Positions 1 to 9,030 of a stretch of 32,433 nucleotides of DNA are shown piece after piece. This DNA is from Myxococcales bacterium. Its GTDB lineage: Bacteria; Myxococcota_A; Bradymonadia; Bradymonadales; Bradymonadaceae. Position 1 is the first letter of the stretch, and the number at the start of each line of letters is the position of its first letter. The notes beneath the pieces were generated by a model. That model saw only the letters and a program-made list of their open reading frames with translations. It ran no database searches and had not been told where the DNA came from. A program made the translations under genes and the position numbers. The DNA is taken from the NCBI GenBank assembly GCA_007119595.1, contig SKPJ01000385.1, positions 1-32,433 of the forward strand, read 5' to 3'.

Positions 1-1962
1 CGCCTGCCGGGCGGCGTATTCATTTTCGATCTCCTCGAGTCGACTGCCCTTTTCTTCCCACTGTTCCATGGTCTCCATCAGCTTTGTTTCCAGTTCCCCG
101 TGGCGCTTTTGCAATTCGATGATTCGGCTGGCCTCACCCTGGTGGGTCTCCGGTTGGGCCAGAGTCCGCTCCACATCTGCTAGCTCCACTTCCAGCGTTT
201 CGATGGTGGACTCCAATTCATCGACCTGCGCCCGAAGCGATCGCGTTTTTTCGGCCTTTTCCTGTCGCAATTGAGCAGTGCGGCGGCGTAGCTGCTTGCG
301 GGTCAGATTCGAATCGGTGGAATCATCCCCGGATGCTTCGTTCTGCGCTGCAGCGGAGGCGCGAGACTCCTTTTCACGCCGCCACTTATATTCGTCATAA
401 GTGCCCGGGTAGTCACGCAGTTGGCCGTCTTCAATATGGACGACCCGATTGACCACTTCATTGAGAAAGTAGCGATCGTGGCTGATCACGCAAAACGCCC
501 CTTCAAACCGGTTGAGCGCATGCTCCAGAACCCGGCGTGACGAGATATCGAGGTGATTCGTCGGCTCATCGAGCAAGAGACATCCCGCTGGTTCCAGCAA
601 CATCTTCGCCAGGGCCAGTCGGCTTTTCTCGCCGCCGGACAAGATGGAAATGGACTTGTGTACGTCGTCACCACTGAATAAAAACGCCCCCAAGATGGAG
701 CGGATATTGGGAGCTGCATCGTAGCTTGCTGCTTCGTGCATCTCCTCGAGGATCGTGCGCTTCAAATCCAGTTGGTGGACCGAATGCTGGGCGAAATAGG
801 CGGTCTCTACCTGGTGGCCCAATTCGATGGTTCCTTCGTCGGGTTGGCTGACGCCGGCCATCATCTTGAGAAGGGTTGATTTTCCAGCACCGTTGGGACC
901 GACGAGGGCCACTCGATCGCCGCGATGGAGCTGAAAATCGACGCCGTCATATACGACGTCTTCATCGTAGCGCTTGGCCACCTTGGAGGCGTCGATGACG
1001 ACCTTTCCAATGCGCGGGGGGCTGGGAAATGTAAAATGAATTTCCGAATCATAGGCCGGTGGAACGACGACAGGCTCCATTTTTTCGAGTTGCTTGATCC
1101 GGCTCTGTACCTGGCTGGCCCGGGCTGCCTGATAGCGAAAGCGGTCGATAAATTCCTGGATTCGCGCCCTCTCCTTTTGCTGGCGCTCTTTTTTGTCGAG
1201 CAGTCGCTGTCGGCGGACTTCCCGCTGTGTTCGGTAATGATCGTAGTCGCCATGATAGATGTTGATGGAGCCGGCATGGAGCTCGGCGATGGAGTCGACG
1301 AGGCGGTTTAGAAAATAGCGATCGTGGCTAATGGTGATGACCGTTCCATCATAATGGAGCAAGAATTGCTCGAGCCATTCGATGGAGCCCAGATCGAGGT
1401 GGTTTGTCGGCTCGTCGAGCAGCAATAAGTCGGGCTTCGTCAGCAGCAGTCGGGCCAATTGAGCCCGCATTTGCCAACCTCCCGAGAAGGTCGAGATGGG
1501 GCGGTCGAAATCACTGTCGGAAAACCCCATCCCGGAAATAATCTCGCGGGCGGCACTTCGCAGCTCGTAGCCCCCTTCGCGGCGAAATTTGTCCTGCGCT
1601 GTGGCGTATGCGCCGGTGACCTCTTCGTCGTCACCGTGATCCGCCATTTTTTGCTCCAGCGTTGCCAGAGTTGCCTCCAATTCCAATAGATCGCTGCGTC
1701 CCTCGATGACGACATCGAGCACGGTGCCCTCGTTTTCCAGGATTAATTCCTGGGGAAGGTGCCCCACCTGTGTCCCCCGCGGGCGTATGACGCGCCCCTC
1801 GTCGGGTTCTTCGTCGCCGGTGAGCAGGCGAAATAAGGTCGTCTTGCCAGCACCGTTGGGTCCGACGAGACCGATGGTCTGTCCCGTCGGAATCTGCCAG
1901 TCGAGTTTCTTAAACAGTCGTTCACCGCCGTATGCTTTGGCAATGCCGTCGAATTGAATCAT
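1..1962 (-). CDS. ABC-F family ATPase (YheS/Uup-like), 3' end outside window
   Basis: This is a tandem-ATPase ABC-F protein, a soluble family that acts on ribosomes rather than in membrane transport. The frame is open from ATG 1962 to the window edge (654 codons, no stop), so the C-terminus is missing and the ORF track omits it. The first Walker A (GPNGAGKTT) is near residue 33, with signature FSGGWQMRAQLARLL near 157 and LDEPTNHLDL after it. A charged linker of the ABC-F type follows. The second Walker A (GPNGAGKST) is near 352 and signature LSGGEKSRLALAKML near 440, with a second DEPTNHLD. No membrane segments are seen. The last ~90 residues are rich in Glu, Arg and Lys and look like a Uup/YheS-type coiled coil. 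The FSGGW form of the first signature favours YheS over EttA. The exact subfamily, and any antibiotic-resistance role, cannot be told from sequence. Confidence 0.93.
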   Translation of the reverse strand, partial: MIQFDGIAKAYGGERLFKKLDWQIPTGQTIGLVGPNGAGKTTLFRLLTGDEEPDEGRVIRPRGTQVGHLPQELILENEGTVLDVVIEGRSDLLELEATLATLEQKMADHGDDEEVTGAYATAQDKFRREGGYELRSAAREIISGMGFSDSDFDRPISTFSGGWQMRAQLARLLLTKPDLLLLDEPTNHLDLGSIEWLEQFLLHYDGTVITISHDRYFLNRLVDSIAELHAGSINIYHGDYDHYRTQREVRRQRLLDKKERQQKERARIQEFIDRFRYQAARASQVQSRIKQLEKMEPVVVPPAYDSEIHFTFPSPPRIGKVVIDASKVAKRYDEDVVYDGVDFQLHRGDRVALVGPNGAGKSTLLKMMAGVSQPDEGTIELGHQVETAYFAQHSVHQLDLKRTILEEMHEAASYDAAPNIRSILGAFLFSGDDVHKSISILSGGEKSRLALAKMLLEPAGCLLLDEPTNHLDISSRRVLEHALNRFEGAFCVISHDRYFLNEVVNRVVHIEDGQLRDYPGTYDEYKWRREKESRASAAAQNEASGDDSTDSNLTRKQLRRRTAQLRQEKAEKTRSLRAQVDELESTIETLEVELADVERTLAQPETHQGEASRIIELQKRHGELETKLMETMEQWEEKGSRLEEIENEYAARQA

Positions 1963-2051
1963 GTAGTGGTCTCCCTTCTAGAGCTTGGTCGGCACATATA
2001 ACGGTCCCGCCGTAACGGAGCAACTCGAAGCAGCCGGATCACACCGCCAAA

Positions 2052-2081
2052 TTGACACCGAAGGCAAGCCATTGTTATCTT
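2052..2081 (+). promoter_or_regulatory. Candidate sigma-70 promoter for the PEGA-like gene
   Basis: A perfect -35 hexamer TTGACA (2052-2057) is followed after 18 bases by TATCTT (2076-2081), which matches the -10 consensus at four of six positions. Transcription would start about 85 bases before the ATG at 2173. It lies in the divergent gap between the ABC-F gene and the PEGA-like gene. The call is by eye only. Confidence 0.42.
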
Positions 2082-2172
2082 GGCCGAGTCCCCGACTGAG
2101 TAAGTGCTTCGCTTTAGGTTTGTAACTTCAAGCATCCGACCTAATTTTGGGTGCGATACCAAGGAACACATT

Positions 2173-3300
2173 ATGAGAAGTCTGATTTTGACTGTGCTGG
2201 CGGTTTGTGTCGTATCGCTGGGGTCTGTGGGGTTTGCCTCGGTGGCCCAAGCATCCGATGCCGATCAGGTGGTCATTGTCGATTTTGATACGACCGACGT
2301 CGATGGGCCGATTATGGATGATTTATATGGTCATCTTCGGCGCTACGTCTCGGACGATGCATCCATGCAGGTCAGTGAGACCGGCGATATCTCGATGAGC
2401 GATCTGGTCTTGATGGCCGGTTGCGACCCCTCCGAGCCGGCCTGCCTTGCAATGCTCGGCGATTTTGTGGACGGCGATCGCCTCTTATTCGGTTCTGTGG
2501 AACAGCGAGACGGGACGTTGACGATTTCGATGACCCTCTTTGATTTTGAGGACGTTCGAGTCAGTCGAGAAATTTCCGAGCAAACCGTGCGTCTCGGTAC
2601 GAATTGGTTCGGCGAAGCCCTCGAGGGCGTCGTTGAGCACTTTATGTTTGGAAAGACGGCGTCGTTGACGGTGACATTATCCGATGAACCGGAGGCCCGT
2701 TTGCGGGTCAACGGAGAATCTGTGGGCACCGGTTCCATGACGTTAGATGAGGTCGCCCCCGGAGAAGTGGTCGTTATGGCGATGGCTCCCGATGGCAGCG
2801 AGCAAACCCGGCGCCTTGCACTGCGTCATCAACAGGAGGAAGAAGTCGAGATAAGTTTCGATGAATCCGTCGATTCCGATATTGACGCTCCGCCGGTGGC
2901 CCACCCGGGCGAGTCCGGGCCGTCTCTGGTGCCGGGCATTGCTGTTTCCGGGGTTGGTGTGGCAAGTCTGATATTCGGATTTGTCGCCAATTCGTCGCTG
3001 TCGTCGACCGAAGATGATGCCAATGACTTGGTCACGCAGGGGTTGCAGGACTCCAGCGATGCAGCCCGTGCAGGGGAATTGCAGAGCGATATGGATCGGG
3101 CCAATACGATGCGCTTTATCGGTTGGAGCGGTGGTGTTGTCGGTCTTGGTGCCGGAGGCTTTCTTCTGGTTCGTGCGCTGATGGCCCAGCCTTCCTCGGC
3201 GGGTAGCGCCAGTGCGACATTGAGCGATGAGCGCACCTTGGACTTCGATGTGGGGGCCACTTCGGATGGCGTCAACGCCGGCATCCGTTTCGACTTTTAG
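2173..3300 (+). CDS. Secreted PEGA-like domain protein with C-terminal membrane segments
   Basis: This 375-residue envelope protein has no recognised enzymatic function. The start at ATG 2173 is preferred over the upstream GTG of the ORF track because AAGGA lies eight bases before it and it opens directly with a signal peptide (MRSLILTVLAVCVVSLGS, probable cleavage after AQA). An N-terminal domain of about 130 residues includes GDRLLFGSV and appears to report on a small cysteine-containing region. Residues ~165-230 look like a PEGA domain, a beta-rich surface module (RLRVNGESVGTGSMTLDEV). Two hydrophobic segments follow, near 253-277 and 318-337, joined by a polar helix. The protein ends in Phe (GIRFDF), as outer-membrane proteins often do. 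Proteins of this architecture are common in Myxococcota-type genomes and generally uncharacterised. Confidence 0.75.
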   Translation: MRSLILTVLAVCVVSLGSVGFASVAQASDADQVVIVDFDTTDVDGPIMDDLYGHLRRYVSDDASMQVSETGDISMSDLVLMAGCDPSEPACLAMLGDFVDGDRLLFGSVEQRDGTLTISMTLFDFEDVRVSREISEQTVRLGTNWFGEALEGVVEHFMFGKTASLTVTLSDEPEARLRVNGESVGTGSMTLDEVAPGEVVVMAMAPDGSEQTRRLALRHQQEEEVEISFDESVDSDIDAPPVAHPGESGPSLVPGIAVSGVGVASLIFGFVANSSLSSTEDDANDLVTQGLQDSSDAARAGELQSDMDRANTMRFIGWSGGVVGLGAGGFLLVRALMAQPSSAGSASATLSDERTLDFDVGATSDGVNAGIRFDF

Positions 3301-3345
3301 CAGCCTGCTTGTTCAGGGTTTCGCCATTTCAACGATGAAGGACGA

Positions 3346-3375
3346 AGCGTCGGGCATTGTGCCCGGCGCTTTTTT
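3346..3375 (+). terminator. Rho-independent terminator after the PEGA-like gene
   Basis: AGCGTCGGGC (3346-3355) pairs with GCCCGGCGCT (3361-3370) with one G-T pair and a five-base loop. It is followed directly by a T tract. It lies 45 bases after the stop codon at 3300. Confidence 0.85.
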
Positions 3376-3383
3376 AGTCGAAA

Positions 3384-3422
3384 GCCCCATCGATTCCCGA
3401 TTTGTCGGGGTTTCGATGGGGC
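3384..3422 (-). terminator. Nested perfect inverted repeat, possible terminator for the minus-strand HEAT gene
   Basis: GCCCCATCGA (3384-3393) and TCGATGGGGC (3413-3422) are perfect ten-base complements. Between them is a second hairpin, CCCGA-TTTG-TCGGG. Read on the minus strand, the outer stem is followed by only TTT, so the uridine tract is weak. It sits between the convergent ends of the PEGA-like and HEAT genes, the expected place for a minus-strand terminator. Confidence 0.5.
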
Positions 3423-3458
3423 GCTTGAAGTCTTCACCGACCGGAAAAAGCGTGGGAA

Positions 3459-5354
3459 TCAGTTTGAGTCTGCGTCGTTCGCCAGTCCCACTTTGGCGAG
3501 TAGGCTCATCACCGATACATCGTCGTTGTTGGCCAGGTCTTCAAAGATCTGTCGGCTATCGTCGGTCATATTTGAGACCAGATACCAGGCCGCAATCTCA
3601 GCGGCGGGCTCGTCGGTGAAATCTCGGACGATCCGATTCATCAAGGCCGCGTCACCAGAGTCGGCGTCTGCAATGATGAAATGCACGAGATTGCGCCGTA
3701 CCCCGCTATCGAGGTCGTTCGAGCGGACGAGTTCGCGAGCCACGGGAAGCAAGACGTCTCGGTGGGCCTCCACATGGTTTACACCGGCACTGCGAACTCG
3801 ATTGGTGTTGTGCGTCAACAGGGTCTCGTAGAGTGCTTTGCGCGCCGATGGAATCAGCGCATGAGGGTCGATGTCATGGGCAAAGGTATTCGGTGGGTTG
3901 CGCAATGCGGAGCGCATATGAGGACGTGCGTTACTCGGCTCGACTCGGAGCAAGGTGAGAAAAGCGCGCCATTTTATGTCGTTGTCGCGATCCTGGAGCA
4001 AGTGCTCCAGCGCCGCCGTCGTCTCCGGGAGGCCGATGGTCTCGAGCCCCTCGACGACAGCCATACGGACTGTCGGATCATTGTCGGTGACCAAAAAACG
4101 CAATACCTGCGCGGATCGGGCATCCGTAATTTGTCCGACCGCCGCGATCAACTCCAAGCGAACTTCCTCATTGGACTCCCCTGTCAGGGCTGCCCGGAGA
4201 TCGGATAGGCTCTCGGGATTGCCCAACTGGCCCAGGCCCCGTGCGGAATGTCGGCGAATGTCTGCCCGGCCCTCGCCGAGTCCTCGGGTGAGGAGGTCGG
4301 ATGCTTCGCTGCGTCCGGTTCGACCCAGTGCGCGTACCGAGATGAGCCGCTCCTCAAAATAGGTGCTGGAGAACTTCTCTTGTAGATCCGTGAAAAATGC
4401 GTCGTCTGCGTCAGTGGCGGCCAGTTCGTACAAAAGTTGTCGCTCTCGCTCCCGTTCGTCATCATCGGCGGCTTCGATGGCTTCGATAAGTGGCCGAAGT
4501 TGGGCGAGGTCGGAACTAATCTCGTGCTGGAGCAAAAACTCCATGGTCTCGACTCGCTCGTCGGAGTCTGCTTCAGTGAGTGTGCCGACGAGTACTTCGA
4601 CACCCCGGTCCTCGCCCAATTCGACGAGCTGTCGTGCGGCACGCAACTGCATCTGCTCGTTGTCATCACGGGAGGCAGTCTTGAGTAATTCAACGACCGA
4701 GGAGCGCAGCGCAGATCGCTTTGCCAGGGTGTCCGTGAAGTCGAGAACCTGTGCGCGGATGGACGCATCGCCGTGTTTGAGTAGTGCCTCCAGGGTCTCC
4801 ATGATTGCTTTGTCTGCCGTGTGAACCAAGGACTGGCGCGCAGCATCGCGAATGTCTTCGTCGTCGTTGGTGAGCTGTCTTGTCAGGTGTTCGTATAGCG
4901 CACCGCGCTGAGCAGCCTGAAAGCGAAAAATATCGCGCCGGTCGGAGGCTGATGCCTCGGTCAGGGCCTGGTCAATAAGAGAGGCGAGATGCGCGGTGGG
5001 TAGATATACCGACAACTGCCGGAGTGCCTCGTAGGTATTCGACGATTGAAGAAGTTGTTCCGCTGTAAAGGAGATGCCCTCGGAGTCTTCGGCCAGGATC
5101 AGCGCTGCCCCGGCAGCCAGTCGCTCCGGCTCGTTGCTCGCCGATTTATATTCTCCAAACTCCGCCTGTTGCTCACTCGTACCCTTGTGCCCCAGGGCGA
5201 CCAGCGCGGCCGTTCGAAGGGCTGCGTCACCCTCTGCGAGTTGTTCGGCGAGAAAGTCACCGAGTGGATCGGACGTGTCGGAGGCCGTGGCAGTAGCGGC
5301 GAAGAACGTCAAACATATAATGAGAAGTAATGCCAGCGCTCGAGACCACTTCAT
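3459..5354 (-). CDS. Exported HEAT-repeat protein
   Basis: This is a 631-residue alpha-helical repeat protein, probably a periplasmic scaffold. The start at ATG 5354 is chosen over the ORF-track start at 5396 because it opens a signal peptide (MKWSRALALLLIICL, probable cleavage near ATAS) and has AGGA eight bases upstream. From about residue 40 to the end the sequence is a run of paired helices of ~30 residues with HEAT signatures, such as DIRRHSARGLGQLGNPESL and DPTVRMAVVEGLETIGLPET. HEAT repeats bind other proteins; no catalytic motif is visible. The sequence is strongly acidic. It lies 80 bases downstream of the PHA-system-family gene on the same strand and may be co-transcribed with it. 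PBS-lyase-type HEAT proteins are the closest general class; the partner is unknown. Confidence 0.85.
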   Translation of the reverse strand: MKWSRALALLLIICLTFFAATATASDTSDPLGDFLAEQLAEGDAALRTAALVALGHKGTSEQQAEFGEYKSASNEPERLAAGAALILAEDSEGISFTAEQLLQSSNTYEALRQLSVYLPTAHLASLIDQALTEASASDRRDIFRFQAAQRGALYEHLTRQLTNDDEDIRDAARQSLVHTADKAIMETLEALLKHGDASIRAQVLDFTDTLAKRSALRSSVVELLKTASRDDNEQMQLRAARQLVELGEDRGVEVLVGTLTEADSDERVETMEFLLQHEISSDLAQLRPLIEAIEAADDDERERERQLLYELAATDADDAFFTDLQEKFSSTYFEERLISVRALGRTGRSEASDLLTRGLGEGRADIRRHSARGLGQLGNPESLSDLRAALTGESNEEVRLELIAAVGQITDARSAQVLRFLVTDNDPTVRMAVVEGLETIGLPETTAALEHLLQDRDNDIKWRAFLTLLRVEPSNARPHMRSALRNPPNTFAHDIDPHALIPSARKALYETLLTHNTNRVRSAGVNHVEAHRDVLLPVARELVRSNDLDSGVRRNLVHFIIADADSGDAALMNRIVRDFTDEPAAEIAAWYLVSNMTDDSRQIFEDLANNDDVSVMSLLAKVGLANDADSN

Positions 5355-5434
5355 GAAATTTATCCTGGGACTGAAGGGAAGCAATGATGCGCGCAATCGA
5401 CCTCCGAGGAGTTCATAGCGGAGTGGATGCGCGT

Positions 5435-5725
5435 TTATCCAAAATAGGTATCCATCCGCGAGTTGATTCGGTCTTCGACCTTTCCTCTAAAGGGACGGGC
5501 AAAGAGTTTGAGATCGATATCGATCATGACGTCCGTTTCATTGACCTCGAATTGGCCTGTAAACCCTTTCCCTTTGACATTGGCCTGGGTCTTGTCGTCG
5601 TTCCACTTGATATTGTCGACCAATGACGAAAACTCTTCTTGCACATCGTCGACGACCTTTTCGACTTTTTGTTTGGCTTCGTCTTCGCTCATTCCATGAG
5701 CTCGTCGAACGGAAATATCGGCCAT
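5435..5725 (-). CDS. Polyhydroxyalkanoic acid system family protein (PHA_gran_rgn-like)
   Basis: This is a small 96-residue protein. The start at ATG 5725, inside a longer ORF-track frame, is supported by AGGAGA seven bases upstream and by family length. The family pattern is clear by eye: an N-terminal RAHGMSEDEAKQKVE helix, a central strand pair with WNDDKTQANVKGKGFTGQ, and a C-terminal IDLKLFARPFRGKVEDRI helix ending in YFG. The family (PF09650) was named from genes near PHA synthesis clusters, but it is widespread in genomes without PHA synthases, so the name does not prove a role in granules. No PHA synthase or depolymerase is in this window. The next gene downstream is the HEAT-repeat protein. 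Confidence 0.82.
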   Translation of the reverse strand: MADISVRRAHGMSEDEAKQKVEKVVDDVQEEFSSLVDNIKWNDDKTQANVKGKGFTGQFEVNETDVMIDIDLKLFARPFRGKVEDRINSRMDTYFG

Positions 5726-6035
5726 GGGAATTCTCCTGGTAGTTGGAATTTGAGATGGATGTGAAAGATGCGTGTCCAAACCTAGACAAGTAGCATCAAA
5801 GCCGGCGATTTTCGAGCTGGCGAATGACACAAAAACCGACGGTAGCAACCGCTTGAACAGAGTGTCAATCCTTGACCAACTCGGAATTTGCCGGGCGCCA
5901 TTGTGCGCTTGTAACACCGCGGTTGAGGTTTTCCGTCTTCGAGTTACAAAACTTGTCGTTGTCCAGCCCTAATGCTAGGCTCGCAAAGAATTCAGTGGAG
6001 TATGCAGGTCAGTCCATATCCCCAGCGAGGTTTTT
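5726..6035. other. Divergent intergenic region (310 bp), no gene seen
   Basis: This gap lies between the start codons of the minus-strand PHA-family gene and the plus-strand AMIN gene, so it must hold two outward promoters. The only candidate seen for the plus strand is weak: TTGAGG (5923-5928), 16 bases, TACAAA (5945-5950). No convincing minus-strand promoter, hairpin or RNA gene was recognised. The short ORFs listed here are extensions or shadows. Confidence 0.5.
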
Positions 6036-6764
6036 ATGAAGTCGCCATTGTTGATGCTGATGGTTCTGGGCACAATTGGTGCGGTCACCCTTGCCAGTGC
6101 CAGTGCGGATGCTCAGCGAGTGCGAACCTTCGACGATCAGGTCGATACAGAGGGACAACAGGGAGTGGCCATTCCGGGGGCTCCGGCCCCGCAGCCCCAA
6201 CCAGCGGAGCCCGCACCGGCTCCGACCGGCGACGATGCCGCCGGCGGTGAGGATGGCGAAGACGAAGCTTCCATGGGCTCCTATCAGATCTCGATCTACG
6301 GACAGGGACAACGCGGGGCCTCCGGAATTGACGCCGGGCGCCTGCAAGATCCGATGCAATTATATCAGGGCATCATCCCCGGTAAACGCGATTTCGTCTC
6401 TCATCTCGAGTCAGCCCGAAAGCAAGGTGAAGCATCGGGAGCCCCAAACCAGATCACCTGGGTTGGATTTCAGCCCGATGAGAATCGGACACGAATCTTT
6501 TTTCAGACTCCCCGGCCGGCGAGCTATCAAGTTCGGGAAGCCTTTGCCGAGGGACAGATCATCGTGACCTTTGAAAACGCCCGTATCGCAGAGCGCAATT
6601 TTAGTCGGTTTATCGATACCAGTCATTTTGATCGGGTTGTACAGCGCATCGAAACGCAGGAGACTCGAGGTGGCAACGTACAGGTCACCCTGACGGTCAG
6701 CGACAACGTGGAGCCGTCGATTTCGACCGAGGGCGACTATCTGTATCTCGATTTTCCTCGCTGA
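6036..6764 (+). CDS. Secreted AMIN-domain protein
   Basis: This is a 242-residue exported protein. It starts with a signal peptide (MKSPLLMLMVLGTIGAVTLA, probable cleavage after ADA). A disordered acidic, Pro- and Ala-rich linker follows at about residues 40-80 (APAPQPQPAEPAPAP). The C-terminal ~100 residues resemble an AMIN domain, the beta-rich peptidoglycan- and septum-binding module of AmiC amidases and PilQ secretins: RTRIFFQTPRPASYQV near 150 and GDYLYLDFPR at the end. No amidase or secretin domain is attached. GCGAGG lies just before the ATG. The LptD-like gene starts 79 bases downstream on the same strand, so an operon is likely. A periplasmic role in envelope assembly or wall anchoring is inferred, not shown. 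Confidence 0.75.
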   Translation: MKSPLLMLMVLGTIGAVTLASASADAQRVRTFDDQVDTEGQQGVAIPGAPAPQPQPAEPAPAPTGDDAAGGEDGEDEASMGSYQISIYGQGQRGASGIDAGRLQDPMQLYQGIIPGKRDFVSHLESARKQGEASGAPNQITWVGFQPDENRTRIFFQTPRPASYQVREAFAEGQIIVTFENARIAERNFSRFIDTSHFDRVVQRIETQETRGGNVQVTLTVSDNVEPSISTEGDYLYLDFPR

Positions 6765-6843
6765 CCAATGGACTGAAGCCAACGCTTGCCGCGGTGTCCG
6801 GAGGCGATGGCGGACGTTACTTTCTGAGTGGTATTAACTCCCG

Positions 6844-9030
6844 ATGCCTCTGCCGCCGGGTCGACTCATCGCCGTGATGCTAACGGTGGCCTTGTTGCCG
6901 AACGCAGCACAGGCAGCCGAACCACTCCCCCTTCCCTCTCCACAGCCATTTGAGGTGCTCGTCGACTCCGTGCAGGAATCGGCCGCTGATCCCCTCTGGC
7001 AATGCTCGCCGTCTGCAGGTGCCAAATGCGACTGCGTCACCTTTGGCGGTGAACAGTGGCAAATGCATTGGTCCGGTGTGGAGCGCGTTTCGGGGTCGGT
7101 GCGAGCAGAGAACATCGTTCTAGCCTACAAGGACGAGCGCATCCGTGGAGAGGGATTCGAGGTGCAGCTCGACGGCGATACGCCGGTCCTCACCTTCGCA
7201 TCTGGTGCCTGGACCACCGGGGATCTGAATTCGCAAACGCTACAATTTCGGCGTGCCACAGTGCGGCCGGCGGATGATTCGGTGAAGGTGGAATTTGACG
7301 ACCCGGTCTGGCGCCGGGGTCGTGAGGCCATCGAATTTTCCACCGGATGTGACGGTGAGGAGTTGGACGCCGATGTTGAAGATGGGTTGGATATGGTTGT
7401 TGGTCCCCGGAGAGCGGCGGCGCAAAGACTCTACTTCGCCGATAATGACTGGCATGTGGATCGATTGAAGCTCGAGGGAGCACTGCGCCCACGACTTTCT
7501 TCGGGATTGACTGCAGGAGATCGAACGGCCGGCCTGCTTCCCCCGTCATTGCGCATGGGGCCCGATGGCGTACGGATCACGGGAGAGACTCATCTGGGAG
7601 ATGTGCCCGTCGGTCTGCGAAGCCATTTCGACACCGGCACAGGAGTCGGTGTGGGCGCGGCCTATTGGTCGTCGTCGCCGTTATGTGAGTCGACGCCGTG
7701 CCGCACGGAGCGGATTTCCGTGGATGGGTTTGCGAATTCGGATGGGCTCTCAGCGGGCCACCTCAGCGGCGAGATTGGCACCGGGACACCGCGGCGACAC
7801 GCGGTGGCGAACACTGACGGATTGTCGTGGACCGATGGGGAGGGTCAACCCGGGATGGCCACCCTCGTCGATCGCGGTGCCCTGTTCAGGGATTGGTCCG
7901 CCCAACGGGCCGGTATATCGATATCCAGTGAGCAGCATGACCTACTGATTACCGGTACCCATCTGGCAGAAGGTCAAGGCGGCTTTGAGCCCGGACAGGC
8001 CCAACCCTGGGCGTTGGATGTTGGCGTCAAATATGGAACCCATATCGATCTGGGCACTCCGGGACAAGCGGATCTGCGCGTACGCCATCGTGAGCTCAAT
8101 GGCTCGCAATTGCAATCGCTTCGACTCAGTAGCCTGGATATGGGTCTGCAGAAAATGTACGGCACGACACGGCGAGCCTACGTGCGGCCTGCTCTTCAGG
8201 CGCAGATGGCCATGGGGGTATTCAACGATGTCGATGGAGCTATAGGAGGGAGTCGAGCCCACGTCGATGCCTACGCAGACGGTGGATTGGCGCTGCGCGG
8301 CCACTGGCCCTCACTGACCCACACGATCACTCCCCGTGGACTGGTCGGCCGGCGGATTGTGGCCGACGATGCGGTGCCGGCACAGTTGCGCGATGTCGAT
8401 GTCGGCGGCAGCGCCGTCACCGGGCATTCTTTCAATTTTATGGGGGTCTCGACGGGACAGCGCTTCGCCTGGCCGGGGCGCGGCATTTTCCGGATTCCCA
8501 TCGGCGTAGTATTTTTCGACCAGGGAGAGGGACGGGAGTGGAGCGGGATTTCCCATGCGACCTTGGAGTGGGGCTCCCATCATCTGCACCGCCCCGTCGT
8601 GATCGGTGTCGACGGCCAATGTGTGCGGTGGTGCGACCGCTACGGTGGGCGCGGACGGCTTCAGGTCGGTTGGACGGAGCGACTGGAGTCGGTGACCAGT
8701 GTTGGTTGGATGGCAGCCGATCCGTCGGGAATGCTCTCCTTTGATCGTCAGTTGAGAGGCGGTACCGGGATGTGGTTCGCCGGTGCCGACGACGGCCTTC
8801 AGGACGACAGCGCCGTTCACGCCTCGGCCCTGCGCGGGAGGTGGACCCAGTGGCGCGCCCAACTGCGATATTTCGGCGATGTGCGGGAGCCCTCGGAAAG
8901 CGGCCTCGAGGCTCTGGTGGAGCATCGGTGGCCCGAGATTGGATGGGGGATCGGTCTGCGCGCGGCGGCCCTTCCCCATCGCGACCTGTGGGCGGCCACG
9001 GTCGGACTCAGTACTTCGCCCGTTTTTTGA
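6844..9030 (+). CDS. Putative LptD-like outer-membrane protein
   Basis: This 728-residue exported protein has an N-terminal signal peptide (MPLPPGRLIAVMLTVALLP, cleavage near AQAA). Residues ~75-140 resemble an OstA/LptA-type beta strip (SGSVRAENIVLAYKDERIRG). The motif TAGLLPPSLRMGPDGVRI near 226-243 recalls the conserved LptD junction into the barrel (SGFLxPSxG in known members). The remaining ~480 residues have the alternating pattern, Gly and aromatic content of a beta-barrel and end in Phe. LptD inserts lipopolysaccharide into the outer leaflet and is usually 700-1000 residues, so length fits. Cysteines lie in the N-terminal domain and in the barrel (PLCESTPC, GQCVRWC), so disulfides are possible. 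No strong ribosome-binding site precedes the ATG. The 3' end overlaps the convergent TPR gene by 23 bases. Another barrel family is the alternative. Confidence 0.55.
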   Translation: MPLPPGRLIAVMLTVALLPNAAQAAEPLPLPSPQPFEVLVDSVQESAADPLWQCSPSAGAKCDCVTFGGEQWQMHWSGVERVSGSVRAENIVLAYKDERIRGEGFEVQLDGDTPVLTFASGAWTTGDLNSQTLQFRRATVRPADDSVKVEFDDPVWRRGREAIEFSTGCDGEELDADVEDGLDMVVGPRRAAAQRLYFADNDWHVDRLKLEGALRPRLSSGLTAGDRTAGLLPPSLRMGPDGVRITGETHLGDVPVGLRSHFDTGTGVGVGAAYWSSSPLCESTPCRTERISVDGFANSDGLSAGHLSGEIGTGTPRRHAVANTDGLSWTDGEGQPGMATLVDRGALFRDWSAQRAGISISSEQHDLLITGTHLAEGQGGFEPGQAQPWALDVGVKYGTHIDLGTPGQADLRVRHRELNGSQLQSLRLSSLDMGLQKMYGTTRRAYVRPALQAQMAMGVFNDVDGAIGGSRAHVDAYADGGLALRGHWPSLTHTITPRGLVGRRIVADDAVPAQLRDVDVGGSAVTGHSFNFMGVSTGQRFAWPGRGIFRIPIGVVFFDQGEGREWSGISHATLEWGSHHLHRPVVIGVDGQCVRWCDRYGGRGRLQVGWTERLESVTSVGWMAADPSGMLSFDRQLRGGTGMWFAGADDGLQDDSAVHASALRGRWTQWRAQLRYFGDVREPSESGLEALVEHRWPEIGWGIGLRAAALPHRDLWAATVGLSTSPVF

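Noticed and set aside
861-1957. Several short plus- and minus-strand ORFs over the ABC-F gene
   Set aside because: All are shadows of the partial minus-strand ABC-F frame, which is missing from the track because its stop is outside the window.
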